Origin: CAZNQW01 sp964575225
GTDB lineage: Bacteria > Chloroflexota > Anaerolineae > JAAYZQ01
Length of the DNA: 8,326 nt
Reading direction: 5' to 3'
NCBI GenBank assembly: GCA_964575225.1
Contig: CAZNQW010000178.1
Coordinates: 1-8,326, forward strand
Numbering within the stretch: position 1 is the first letter of the stretch; every line of letters begins with the position of its first letter. The translations under genes and the position numbers were made by a program. The notes below the pieces were generated by a model. It was not told the DNA's origin and did no database searches. It was given only the letters and a program-made list of their open reading frames with translations. Below, one piece after another: positions 1 to 6,735 of this stretch.

Positions 1-2
1 AC

Positions 3-71
3 GAAGCGGCCCCGGTCCAAGAGTTCCGCGAGGACGAACTGACCACCCTGGGCACACGGCCCCATGCCTAA
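3..71 (+). CDS. C-terminal tail of an unidentified upstream protein (partial)
   Basis: An open frame enters from the left edge and ends at TAA 69-71, giving 22 residues that end in the acidic stretch EFREDELTTLGTRPHA. The composition (Glu/Asp-rich, few Arg) looks like real protein, unlike the Arg/Pro-rich reading of the frame that continues into the next gene. The stop lies 65 bases before the hdrA-like start at 137, on the same strand, so it is probably the preceding gene of the same operon. The family cannot be recognised from 22 residues. In Hdr/Etf clusters an acyl-CoA dehydrogenase or another redox subunit would be natural here, but nothing in the fragment shows that. Confidence 0.45.
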   Translation, partial: EAAPVQEFREDELTTLGTRPHA

Positions 72-123
72 TCCGTCGTTGGCGCCCTAAGTTGGGCTGC
101 AAAAGGCAACCAAAGGCTAGATC

Positions 124-129
124 GAGGGA
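124..129 (+). promoter_or_regulatory. Ribosome binding site deciding the short HdrA start
   Basis: GAGGGA with a 7-base spacer to ATG 137. The in-frame TTG at 92 has no comparable purine-rich site, and the 15 residues it would add are basic and unlike the HdrA family. Confidence 0.65.
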
Positions 130-136
130 ACAGCCT

Positions 137-1477
137 ATGAGCAAAATTGTCCCACAGCCAGCCGCACTGATCATCGGCGCCGGAATTGCAGGCATGCAAG
201 CCGCCTTGGACGTTGCCGATGCAGGGTTTCGCGCCTATCTGGTGGAACGGCAACCCAGCATCGGCGGCCACATGTGTCAACTGGACAAGACCTTTCCCAC
301 CTTGGATTGCTCATCCTGCATTTTGACGCCCAAGATGGTGGACGTCGGACGGCATCCCAACATCGAGTTACTCAGCTACAGCGAAGTGGTAGACGTCCGC
401 GGTCAGGTGGGCCACTTTGCCGCCCGGATCAAGCGCAACCCGCGGTACGTGAATGTGGAGCGGTGTACAGGCTGCGGTGCCTGCACGGTGGCTTGCGTCT
501 GGCAAAAGCGAGTCGTAAGCGAACACGAGGTGGGCATGGGCATGCGCAGCGCGGCCTATATCCCCTTCGCCCAGGCGGTGCCGATGAAGGCGGTCATTGA
601 CCCTAATTCCTGCCTGCTGCTCACCCGCGGCAAATGCGCTCAGAAATGCGTCGCTGCATGCGAAGCCAACGCCATTGACTTTGAGCAAAAAGAGGAATTC
701 CTCGACGTGGACGTAGGCGCCATCGTGGTCGCCACCGGCTTTGACGAGTTCGATGCCCGAAAAAAGCCCGAGTTCGGCTATGGGCAATATCCAAACGTGA
801 TCTCTGGCCTCCAGTTCGAGCGGCTGGCCTCTGCCTCGGGCCCCACAGGGGGCCAGATCGAGCTAAACGGCGTGGTGCCCCAAGAGATCGTATTCATCCA
901 CTGCGTGGGCTCGCGCGATAAACAACAGGGCGTCGAATACTGCTCTCGCATCTGCTGCATGTACACAGCCAAACAGGCGCACCTGGCCCACGACCGAATC
1001 CCCGGGGCCAAGATCACGGTTTTCTATATGGACGTGCGGGCTTTTGGCAAGGGCTTTGAAGAGTTCTATGACCGGGTGCGCGCCGAGGGTGTCACCTACC
1101 GCCGTGGCAACCCTTCGGAAGTCTATCGGCGCGGCGAAAAACTGATCGTGCGCGCCGAAGACACCCTGATCGGCAAAACGGCCGAAGTCCCGGCCGACCT
1201 GGTCGTCCTCGCCACCGGTGTCCGCCCACGACATGACGCCACCCAGGTGGCCGATATGCTGGGCCTGACATTCTCCGAAGACGGCTTTTTTGCCGAGGCC
1301 CATCCTGAATTGCGGCCGGTGGACACCCTGCGTCCGGGCATCTTTTTGGCCGGCACCTGCCAGGCGCCCAAAGACATTCCCGACACCGTGGCCCAGGCAA
1401 AAGCGGCGGCCTCGCGCACCATCGTGGAGCTTTCCAAGCTCAAACGCCAATGGGCATCCGATTCGGAAAAGGGATAG
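137..1477 (+). CDS. hdrA: Short HdrA-like FAD/iron-sulfur protein (HdrA core without N- and C-terminal Fe-S domains)
   Basis: This is a 446-residue homologue of heterodisulfide reductase subunit A, the flavoprotein that splits or merges electron pairs in Hdr-type complexes; it should be cytoplasmic. The FAD-binding Rossmann motif GAGIAG is at residues 14-19, followed by VERQPSIGG. A CxxC pair (C58, C61) sits in LDCSSCILTPK. An inserted two-cluster ferredoxin domain has C110/C113/C116/C120 and C159/C167/C171/C175. C256, C269, C273 and C274 (HCVGSRD...YCSRICC) match in spacing the special cluster ligands of methanogen HdrA, and K279 matches the lysine near its FAD. A second nucleotide motif (LATGVRP) and LAGTCQAPKDIPDT close the FAD fold. 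It lacks the roughly 140-residue N-terminal Fe-S domain and the C-terminal double ferredoxin present in its paralogue at 2752. QmoA is a comparably short HdrA relative, but no other Qmo or Apr gene is present. ATG 137 is preferred over TTG 92 because GAGGGA lies 7 bases upstream and the fold begins immediately. Confidence 0.93.
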   Translation: MSKIVPQPAALIIGAGIAGMQAALDVADAGFRAYLVERQPSIGGHMCQLDKTFPTLDCSSCILTPKMVDVGRHPNIELLSYSEVVDVRGQVGHFAARIKRNPRYVNVERCTGCGACTVACVWQKRVVSEHEVGMGMRSAAYIPFAQAVPMKAVIDPNSCLLLTRGKCAQKCVAACEANAIDFEQKEEFLDVDVGAIVVATGFDEFDARKKPEFGYGQYPNVISGLQFERLASASGPTGGQIELNGVVPQEIVFIHCVGSRDKQQGVEYCSRICCMYTAKQAHLAHDRIPGAKITVFYMDVRAFGKGFEEFYDRVRAEGVTYRRGNPSEVYRRGEKLIVRAEDTLIGKTAEVPADLVVLATGVRPRHDATQVADMLGLTFSEDGFFAEAHPELRPVDTLRPGIFLAGTCQAPKDIPDTVAQAKAAASRTIVELSKLKRQWASDSEKG

Positions 1478-1574
1478 CGATCCTACCCAGTCGCTCGGCA
1501 CGTGAGAGGCGGGACGGACGTCCGGGAGACCACACGCACTGTATTGCGAGGATGCTACTAAGCAAGGGGGTGGC

Positions 1575-2711
1575 ATGAAAATCAATACCCACGATTTCGC
1601 TCAAGAGTTCACATTGTTGGAGTGCATTCAGTGCGGGCGCTGCACGGGCGGGTGCCCCGTCTCCCTCAAGACCGCCCTCAATGTCCGTAGCATCATCTAC
1701 GAGGTGCTGATCGAAGACAGTTTCGATCCAGCAGGGTTGGAAGTGCTGTGGGACTGCACCAACTGCCTGACCTGCTCCCTCCGCTGCCCCAAAGACATCC
1801 ATCCCGCCGACGTCATCATCGGCCTGCGCGGGTACATCGTCGGCGAGGGCAAGGGTGTGCCGCCCCGCGTGCGCGATGCCATGATGAGCGCCTTTACCCG
1901 GGGTAACACCCTGGGCTTTGCCACCGAAGGCCGTGAAGCCTGGGCCGAGGGCCTGGATTTCGAGATCCCCAATGTCCTGGACACAGGCCAAACCGACCTT
2001 CTCTTGTATGTAGGTTGTAGCCCCGCGTACGACCCTCGGGTCCAACCGGTCACGCGGACCCTGGCCACCCTCTTGCAGCGGGTCGGTATCGAGTTTGGCA
2101 CCATGGGCATGGACGAGATGTGCTGCGGCAACGAGATCAAGCGCATGGGAGAAAGCGAGGGGTTCGAATCGATGGTCGAAGGGTTCCACGAAATGCGCCA
2201 AGAGTTTACGGCTCAGCGCATGGTCACCGTTTCGCCCCACTGTTATAACACCTTCAAGAACGAATATGGTGAGATGCCCTTCCCCGTGCAGCACTATACC
2301 CAACTCGTGGCCGAACTGATCGATGGGGGCAAGGTCGCTTTCTCCCGCGAGGTGCACAAAAAGGTGACCTATCATGACCCGTGCTTCCTGGGCAAGCACA
2401 ACCAGATCTATGACGAACCACGCCACATCCTTCGCCACATTCCCGGTATCGAGTTTCAGGATCTGGATCGCTCGCGGGAGCGTAGCGTGTGCTGCGAAGG
2501 GGGCGGGGGTCGGATGTGGGCCGAGGGCACCAACATCGAAGAGCGGCTGGCCCACCAACGCGTGCGCGATGCGGTGGATCTGGGGGCCGAGGTATTGGCC
2601 GTCGCCTGCCCCTTTTGCCTGTTGACCCTGGAAGATGCCGTCAAGACCTTGGGCCTCGACGACAAAATCCAGGTCCTGGACATCATGGAGTTGATGGCCC
2701 AGGCTCTGTGA
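1575..2711 (+). CDS. hdrD: HdrD-like (HdrC-HdrB fusion) iron-sulfur oxidoreductase subunit
   Basis: This 378-residue protein has the layout of HdrD: an HdrC-like ferredoxin part joined to an HdrB-like part with two CCG domains. Two [4Fe-4S] motifs are clear, C17/C20/C23/C27-Pro and C61/C64/C67/C71-Pro. The first CCG domain has C148, C183-C184-Gly and C223, but its final CxxC reads SPHC, so one cysteine is replaced by Ser220. The second CCG domain is complete: C270 (YHDPCFLGKHN), C306-C307 (VCCEGGGGRMW) and C345/C348 (ACPFC). In HdrB the CCG domains hold non-cubane [4Fe-4S] clusters that carry out two-electron disulfide chemistry. Bacterial relatives near etf or bam genes are thought to pass electrons between flavoproteins and other acceptors; the true substrate here is unknown. 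No membrane segment is seen, so it is soluble. A G-rich Shine-Dalgarno (AAGGGGG, 1564-1570) lies 4 bases before the ATG. It is 97 bases after the short HdrA and 40 before the long HdrA. Confidence 0.92.
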   Translation: MKINTHDFAQEFTLLECIQCGRCTGGCPVSLKTALNVRSIIYEVLIEDSFDPAGLEVLWDCTNCLTCSLRCPKDIHPADVIIGLRGYIVGEGKGVPPRVRDAMMSAFTRGNTLGFATEGREAWAEGLDFEIPNVLDTGQTDLLLYVGCSPAYDPRVQPVTRTLATLLQRVGIEFGTMGMDEMCCGNEIKRMGESEGFESMVEGFHEMRQEFTAQRMVTVSPHCYNTFKNEYGEMPFPVQHYTQLVAELIDGGKVAFSREVHKKVTYHDPCFLGKHNQIYDEPRHILRHIPGIEFQDLDRSRERSVCCEGGGGRMWAEGTNIEERLAHQRVRDAVDLGAEVLAVACPFCLLTLEDAVKTLGLDDKIQVLDIMELMAQAL

Positions 2712-2740
2712 CCCGGAGGCGGGGCACCGGGCTCGATCTG

Positions 2741-2746
2741 AAGGAG
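2741..2746 (+). promoter_or_regulatory. Ribosome binding site deciding the long HdrA start
   Basis: AAGGAG with a 5-base spacer to ATG 2752. The alternative in-frame GTG starts inside this site (2746), so it cannot use it. It would add only two residues. Confidence 0.75.
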
Positions 2747-2751
2747 TGGAT

Positions 2752-4716
2752 ATGGCACCGAGGATCGGCGTATACGTTTGCCACTGCGGGACCAATATCG
2801 CAGCCACGGTGGATTCCGAGGCCGTGGCTGAATATGCAGCGACGCTGCCCCACGTGGTCGTGGCCCGCGACTATATCTACATGTGCTCCGACCCCGGTCA
2901 AGTATTGATCCAGCAGGACATCCGCGACTATGATCTCGACCGGGTTGTGGTGGCCTCCTGCTCGCCGAGAATGCACGAGATCACCTTTCGCACCGTCCTC
3001 CAGGAGACGGGCGTCAATCCCTACTTTTTTGAAATGGCCAACATCCGGGAACAGGTTTCGTGGGTGCACAGCGACCGCCCTACCGGCACCCGCAAAGCCA
3101 AGGAGATCGTCGCCGGGACGGTGGCCAAGGCCGCCCTCCTCGAGCCGTTGGAGGAGCGAGAGGTCGACGTGGTGCCGGCCGCGCTGATTATCGGCGGCGG
3201 CATCGCCGGGCTGGAGGCGGCGCTGGACATTGCCGACGCCGGATACAAGACCTACGTGGTGGAGCGCCAACCCAGCTTGGGCGGGCGCATGGCTCAGCTC
3301 AACCGAACCTTTCCCCATATGGAGGACGCCGGCGCTCTCGTCGTTTCTGAAATGGAACGGGTCCTGGCCCATCCCCACATTCAGGTCCTGGCCTACAGTG
3401 AAGTAGTTGACGTGGAGGGGTACATCGGCAATTTCACCGTCCGAGTCCAGCGCAAGCCCCGCTATGTGAACCCCGATCGATGCACCGCCTGCAACCACTG
3501 TGCGGAGGCGTGTGTCCTGTCGGGGCAGATCCAGGACGAATTCCAGATGGGCCTGAGCCGGCGCGCCGCCATTTACCGCATGTACCCCGAAGCGTTGCCT
3601 CACAGCTACACCGTCGATCCGGCCCACTGTCTCCTGCTCCAGGAGGGCCAATGCCAGGAAGGCCCTCCCTGCGCCCTGGCCTGCCCCGAGGAGGCCATCG
3701 ATTTCGGCCAACAGCCGAAAGAGATCGAGATCCAGGTGGGCGTCCTCATCGTCGCCACTGGATACGATCCCTTTGATCCCCGGCGCAAGCCCGAGTTTGG
3801 CTATGGGCAATACCCCGGAGTGATCTCGTCCCTCGAGTTCGAGCGCCTGGCTGCCAAAAACGGCCCAACCGGCGGGCGCATCGTCATCCCAGGCACCGAC
3901 CGGCAGCCCGAACACGTGGTCCTGATCCACTGCGTCGGCTCCCGCGACAAGCAAGTGGGCAACGCCTACTGTTCCCGTGTCTGCTGCATGTATACGGCCA
4001 AGCAGGCCAACGTCATCCTGGACCAACTTCCCGATGCCCGCGTCACGGTCTTTTACATGGACGTGCGTACCTTTACCAAAGGCGGCGAAGAGTTCTACGA
4101 TCGAGCCCGGGCGCGGGGAGCGCGCTACCGGCGAGGCAACCCCTCCGAAATCTATCGACGGGGGGACAAATTGGTGGTGCGCGCGGAGGACACCTTGCTG
4201 CGCCGCACCACCGAAGTCGAGGCCGACATGGTGGTCCTGGCTGTGGGCTTGGAGCCCGGTTCGGGGGGCCAACAGATGTCGCAGATGCTCAAACTGGCCT
4301 GCACCGGCGATGCCTTTTTGGCCGAAGCCCACCCCAAGCTCCGCCCTGTGGATACCACCAGCGATGGCGTCTTTTTGGCCGGAACCTGTCAGGGGCCCAA
4401 GGACATTCCCGACACCGTGGCCCACGCCAAGGCGGCAGCCTCATCGGCCCTCATCCCCCTCTCCCTGGGAAAAGCAAAGGTCGAGGCCATCATCAGCACC
4501 ATCGATCCGGTGTTGTGTGTGGGCTGCGGCCTGTGCGAGGATGCCTGCACCTACGGTGCCCTGAGCCTCCACCCCTGGCGCGGGATCATGACCCTGAACG
4601 AAGTATTGTGCAAAGGGTGCGGCGCCTGCTCGGTGGCCTGCCCGTCCAAAGCCATCACCCTGGGACATTTCACCCAGAAGCAGACCCTGGCCCTGTTGGA
4701 TGCCATGCTGATTTAG
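2752..4716 (+). CDS. hdrA: Full-length HdrA-like FAD/iron-sulfur subunit lacking the FAD-domain CxxC
   Basis: A 654-residue protein with the full HdrA domain order and the usual HdrA length. The N-terminal domain (about 1-140) has C10/C12 (VCHCG), C45 (YMCSDPGQ) and C70 (ASCSPRMHE). The FAD-binding fold begins with GGGIAG at 148-153. An inserted ferredoxin domain has C244/C247/C250/C254 and C293/C301/C307/C311. The special cluster ligands are C394, C407, C411 and C412, with K417 matching the FAD-proximal lysine. A C-terminal double ferredoxin has C589/C592/C595/C599 and C620/C623/C626/C630. Where the short paralogue has LDCSSCILTPK, this protein reads MEDAGALVVSE, so both cysteines are gone (Asp192, Ala195). 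Its second nucleotide motif is AVG rather than ATG. It is expected to be the main FAD and cluster-bearing subunit, pairing with the short HdrA, HdrD-like and Etf proteins. ATG 2752 is chosen over GTG 2746 because AAGGAG (2741-2746) sits 5 bases upstream of the ATG and includes the G of that GTG. Confidence 0.94.
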   Translation: MAPRIGVYVCHCGTNIAATVDSEAVAEYAATLPHVVVARDYIYMCSDPGQVLIQQDIRDYDLDRVVVASCSPRMHEITFRTVLQETGVNPYFFEMANIREQVSWVHSDRPTGTRKAKEIVAGTVAKAALLEPLEEREVDVVPAALIIGGGIAGLEAALDIADAGYKTYVVERQPSLGGRMAQLNRTFPHMEDAGALVVSEMERVLAHPHIQVLAYSEVVDVEGYIGNFTVRVQRKPRYVNPDRCTACNHCAEACVLSGQIQDEFQMGLSRRAAIYRMYPEALPHSYTVDPAHCLLLQEGQCQEGPPCALACPEEAIDFGQQPKEIEIQVGVLIVATGYDPFDPRRKPEFGYGQYPGVISSLEFERLAAKNGPTGGRIVIPGTDRQPEHVVLIHCVGSRDKQVGNAYCSRVCCMYTAKQANVILDQLPDARVTVFYMDVRTFTKGGEEFYDRARARGARYRRGNPSEIYRRGDKLVVRAEDTLLRRTTEVEADMVVLAVGLEPGSGGQQMSQMLKLACTGDAFLAEAHPKLRPVDTTSDGVFLAGTCQGPKDIPDTVAHAKAAASSALIPLSLGKAKVEAIISTIDPVLCVGCGLCEDACTYGALSLHPWRGIMTLNEVLCKGCGACSVACPSKAITLGHFTQKQTLALLDAMLI

Positions 4717-4774
4717 GCAGCCTGGTGCGTGCGGCCCATCGATTCCGTACAGCAGATTCCATGAAGGAGGAAGC

Positions 4775-5563
4775 ATGAACTCAATCGTCTGTCTCAAAGA
4801 AGTACCCGACACCGAAACTCGGATCGAGGTCCGGGGCGGCAAGGTCGTGGATGAGGGAATCCAGTACGTGGTCAATCCCTACGACGAATTCGCCCTGGAA
4901 GAGGCCCTCAAGTGGCAGGAGAAATACGGCGGCAAGGTCACCCTGGTCAGCCTGGGCCCCGAGCGGGCGAGAGAAAGCATCCTTAAAGGCCTGGCCATGG
5001 GCGCCGACGAAGTATTTCACCTGTCTGACGAAGCTTTTCTGGGCGGCGATGCCTTTGCCACCGCCAAGGCTCTGGCCGCCGCCATCGCCAAGCTCGGCGA
5101 CTATGATGCCATCTTTTGCGGCAAACAAGGGGTGGATGAGGACAACAGCGCCGTGGGCATTATGCTGGCCGAGATGCTCGATCTGCCCCACGTGTCGGTG
5201 GTAAGCAGCCTGGAGATCGATCAGGACGCCAAGTCTGCCCGCGCCGAACGGGATATCGAAGGAGGCAAAGAGGTGGTGGAACTGCCCTTGCCTGCCGTTA
5301 TCACCGCCCAAAAGGGGTTGAACGAACCTCGCTATCCCTCCTTTCGCGGGATCCGCCAGGCTCGGAGCAAGCCCTTCACCCAGTGGACGGTAGCCGATGT
5401 GGGTCTCGATGCCGGTGAGGTGGGGGCGGCTGCCGCCCGCCTGGAGGTCCTCGAGATTCTGCCCCCGCCCGATCGTCCGGCAGGGCGCATCGTCCCCGGC
5501 GAGCCCGCCGACGCGGCCAAAGAAGTCGTGCGCCTGCTTCGCGACGAAGCCAAGGTCATCTAG
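4775..5563 (+). CDS. etfB: Electron transfer flavoprotein beta subunit
   Basis: This 262-residue protein is the beta subunit of the soluble FAD-containing electron transfer flavoprotein, which accepts electrons from acyl-CoA and related dehydrogenases. The family shows in VNPYDEFALEEALKW (from residue 33), in the nucleotide-binding segment CGKQGVDEDNSAVG (115-128), and in a full match to the EtfB signature at A157-T177 (AERD, EGG, ELPLPAVIT). Length is normal for the family. The nucleotide-binding segment resembles the canonical GKQxxDxDN form more than the GRQxxDGD form I associate with NADH-using bifurcating Etf, but it matches neither exactly, so the electron partner is open. AAGGAGG (4764-4770) lies 4 bases before the ATG. 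The gene is 58 bases after the long HdrA and 10 bases before etfA, which implies co-transcription. Gene order etfB-etfA is the usual one. Confidence 0.96.
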   Translation: MNSIVCLKEVPDTETRIEVRGGKVVDEGIQYVVNPYDEFALEEALKWQEKYGGKVTLVSLGPERARESILKGLAMGADEVFHLSDEAFLGGDAFATAKALAAAIAKLGDYDAIFCGKQGVDEDNSAVGIMLAEMLDLPHVSVVSSLEIDQDAKSARAERDIEGGKEVVELPLPAVITAQKGLNEPRYPSFRGIRQARSKPFTQWTVADVGLDAGEVGAAAARLEVLEILPPPDRPAGRIVPGEPADAAKEVVRLLRDEAKVI

Positions 5564-5573
5564 GAGGCAAATC

Positions 5574-6551
5574 ATGGCAAACAACGTTCTGGTGATTGCG
5601 GAACAACGAGATGGGGTCCTCAAAAAGGTCAGCCTGGAAATGCTGGGGATCGGCGCCAAACTGGCAGCGGATCTGGGCGGTAAGGTAGAGGCCGCGCTCC
5701 TGGGCTCGGACCTCGGCGCCCTGCCAAACGCCCTGGCCCAACATGGTGCCACCAAGGTCTATGTCGCCGACGACCCGACTCTGGCCGTCTATTCCAGCGA
5801 ACTGTACACCCACACCCTGGCCTCCTGTATCGCCCAGGTCGAGCCAACCATCGTCCTGGTCGGCGCCACGGCCATGGGCAAAGATCTGGGTCCCCGCCTG
5901 GCGGCCCGGTTGGGAGTGGGCGTGGCTTCGGACTGCACGGCTCTGGAAATCGAGGGCGGGCGGTTGACGGCCACCCGCCCCATCTTTGCCGGCAAGGCCC
6001 TGGCCCGCGTCGCCTTCAAGGGCGATCCTCAACTGGCGACCGTGCGCCCCAACGTCCTGCCGGCGCCCGAGCCCGATCTCAGCCTGAACGCCGTCGTAGA
6101 GCCGATCCCTGTGGCCGGTCAGGCACGCGCCCGAGTGGTCGACATCCTTTCGGCGGGAGAAGGAGAGATCGATGTGGCCGAAGCAGAGATTATCGTGTCC
6201 GGCGGGCGCGGCGTGGGCGGCCCTGAAGGGTTTGCACCCATTGTCCAACTGGCCAAAACCCTGGGAGCTGCCGTGGGCGCCTCCCGAGCTGCGGTGGATG
6301 CCGGCTGGATCGAGCACATCCACCAGGTGGGCCAGACCGGCAAAACGGTCACACCCAACCTGTATGTGGCCTGTGGCATCTCGGGGGCCATCCAGCATCT
6401 GGCGGGCATGAAAACCTCCAAAGTCATCGTGGCTGTCAACAAGGATCCGGAAGCCCCCATTTTCAAGATCGCCAACTATGGCATTGTCGGTGACCTGTTC
6501 ACCGTCGTGCCTCTTTTGGACAAGGAATTCCAGGCGCTGCTCGCCGAATAG
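5574..6551 (+). CDS. etfA: Electron transfer flavoprotein alpha subunit
   Basis: This 325-residue protein is the FAD-carrying alpha subunit that pairs with the EtfB just upstream. The N-terminal alpha/beta domain (about 1-190, beginning MANNVLVIAEQRDG) is followed by the C-terminal FAD domain. That domain shows SGGRGVGG (209-216), GASRAAVDAGW, QVGQTGKTVTPN (251-262) and the EtfA signature LYVACGISGAIQHLAG (263-278), ending with VNKDPEAPIF and a normal tail. There is no N-terminal ferredoxin extension. The start at ATG 5574 is set by AGGAGG (5562-5567), which overlaps the etfB stop TAG with a 6-base spacer, typical of translational coupling; the frame stays open further upstream inside etfB, but no start there is needed. 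It is the last gene of the operon: a strong terminator begins 36 bases after its stop. Acting with the HdrA and HdrD-like proteins, EtfAB probably links acyl-CoA oxidation or reduction to the iron-sulfur complex. Confidence 0.97.
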   Translation: MANNVLVIAEQRDGVLKKVSLEMLGIGAKLAADLGGKVEAALLGSDLGALPNALAQHGATKVYVADDPTLAVYSSELYTHTLASCIAQVEPTIVLVGATAMGKDLGPRLAARLGVGVASDCTALEIEGGRLTATRPIFAGKALARVAFKGDPQLATVRPNVLPAPEPDLSLNAVVEPIPVAGQARARVVDILSAGEGEIDVAEAEIIVSGGRGVGGPEGFAPIVQLAKTLGAAVGASRAAVDAGWIEHIHQVGQTGKTVTPNLYVACGISGAIQHLAGMKTSKVIVAVNKDPEAPIFKIANYGIVGDLFTVVPLLDKEFQALLAE

Positions 6552-6587
6552 CAGGGAGCGTTCACGGCTCTCGGTCTCGGGCAAGTA

Positions 6588-6616
6588 GGGGCGCCCCTCG
6601 CGGGCGCCCCGTTTTT
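6588..6616 (+). terminator. Rho-independent terminator after etfA
   Basis: A perfect 9-bp GC stem (GGGGCGCCC 6588-6596 with GGGCGCCCC 6602-6610) has a 5-base loop and is followed by G and TTTTT (6612-6616). It ends the hdr-etf operon and separates it from nfeD. Confidence 0.9.
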
Positions 6617-6679
6617 GGGCCTAGCCGGCCGTTTTACGGACTTGTCCTTGAACGAGAACTGGGCATGGATGTGGGTTTT

Positions 6680-6706
6680 TAGGGGCCGGGTTGAAACCAA
6701 CCCCTA
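6680..6706. repeat. REP-like palindrome (TAGGGG/CCCCTA)
   Basis: TAGGGG (6680-6685) is mirrored by CCCCTA (6701-6706) around a GGGTTGAAACCAACCC core that can also pair as GGGTT/AACCC. It looks like a degenerate copy of the small GTAGGGGCGGG...CCCGCCCCTAC palindromes that are dispersed in some Chloroflexota and cyanobacterial genomes. That family link is from memory; only the inverted repeat is seen directly. Confidence 0.45.
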
Positions 6707-6719
6707 CACACAGGCAACA

Positions 6720-6735
6720 GGGGCAGGTGTGCCCC
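6720..6735. repeat. Short perfect hairpin (GGGGCA/TGCCCC)
   Basis: GGGGCA (6720-6725) and TGCCCC (6730-6735) form a 6-bp stem with a 4-base GGTG loop. No T-tract follows, so it is not an intrinsic terminator. It sits 13 bases after the previous palindrome and may belong to the same repeat unit. Confidence 0.4.

Noticed and set aside
2..136. N-terminal extension of the short HdrA back to the window edge
   Set aside because: The frame is open to base 2, but the translation is Arg/Pro-rich and unlike HdrA. The neighbouring frame ends in a protein-like tail at 71, and a ribosome binding site marks ATG 137.
1515..1524. 10-bp palindrome CGGACGTCCG in the 97-base gap before the HdrD-like gene
   Set aside because: It has no loop or T-tract and no promoter elements nearby; a 10-bp palindrome is plausible by chance in GC-rich DNA.
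1440..2807. 455-codon open frame on the minus strand
   Set aside because: Antisense to the HdrD-like gene, whose cysteine motifs are unambiguous; no domain or ribosome binding site supports the reverse frame.
2683..4425. 580-codon open frame on the minus strand
   Set aside because: It lies opposite the certain HdrA-like gene. Its Gly/Asp/His/Val-rich translation has no recognisable motif, and it is the expected shadow of GC-rich coding sequence.
137..4716. Interpretation as QmoA/QmoB of sulfate reduction
   Set aside because: The long HdrA has the standard HdrA length and N-terminal domain and no FlpD/MvhD extension. There is no QmoC or aprAB, and Etf genes follow instead.
4761..4778. Six-codon mini-ORF (MKEEA) overlapping the etfB start as ATGA
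   Set aside because: It consists almost entirely of the etfB ribosome binding site; a leader peptide cannot be argued from so few codons.
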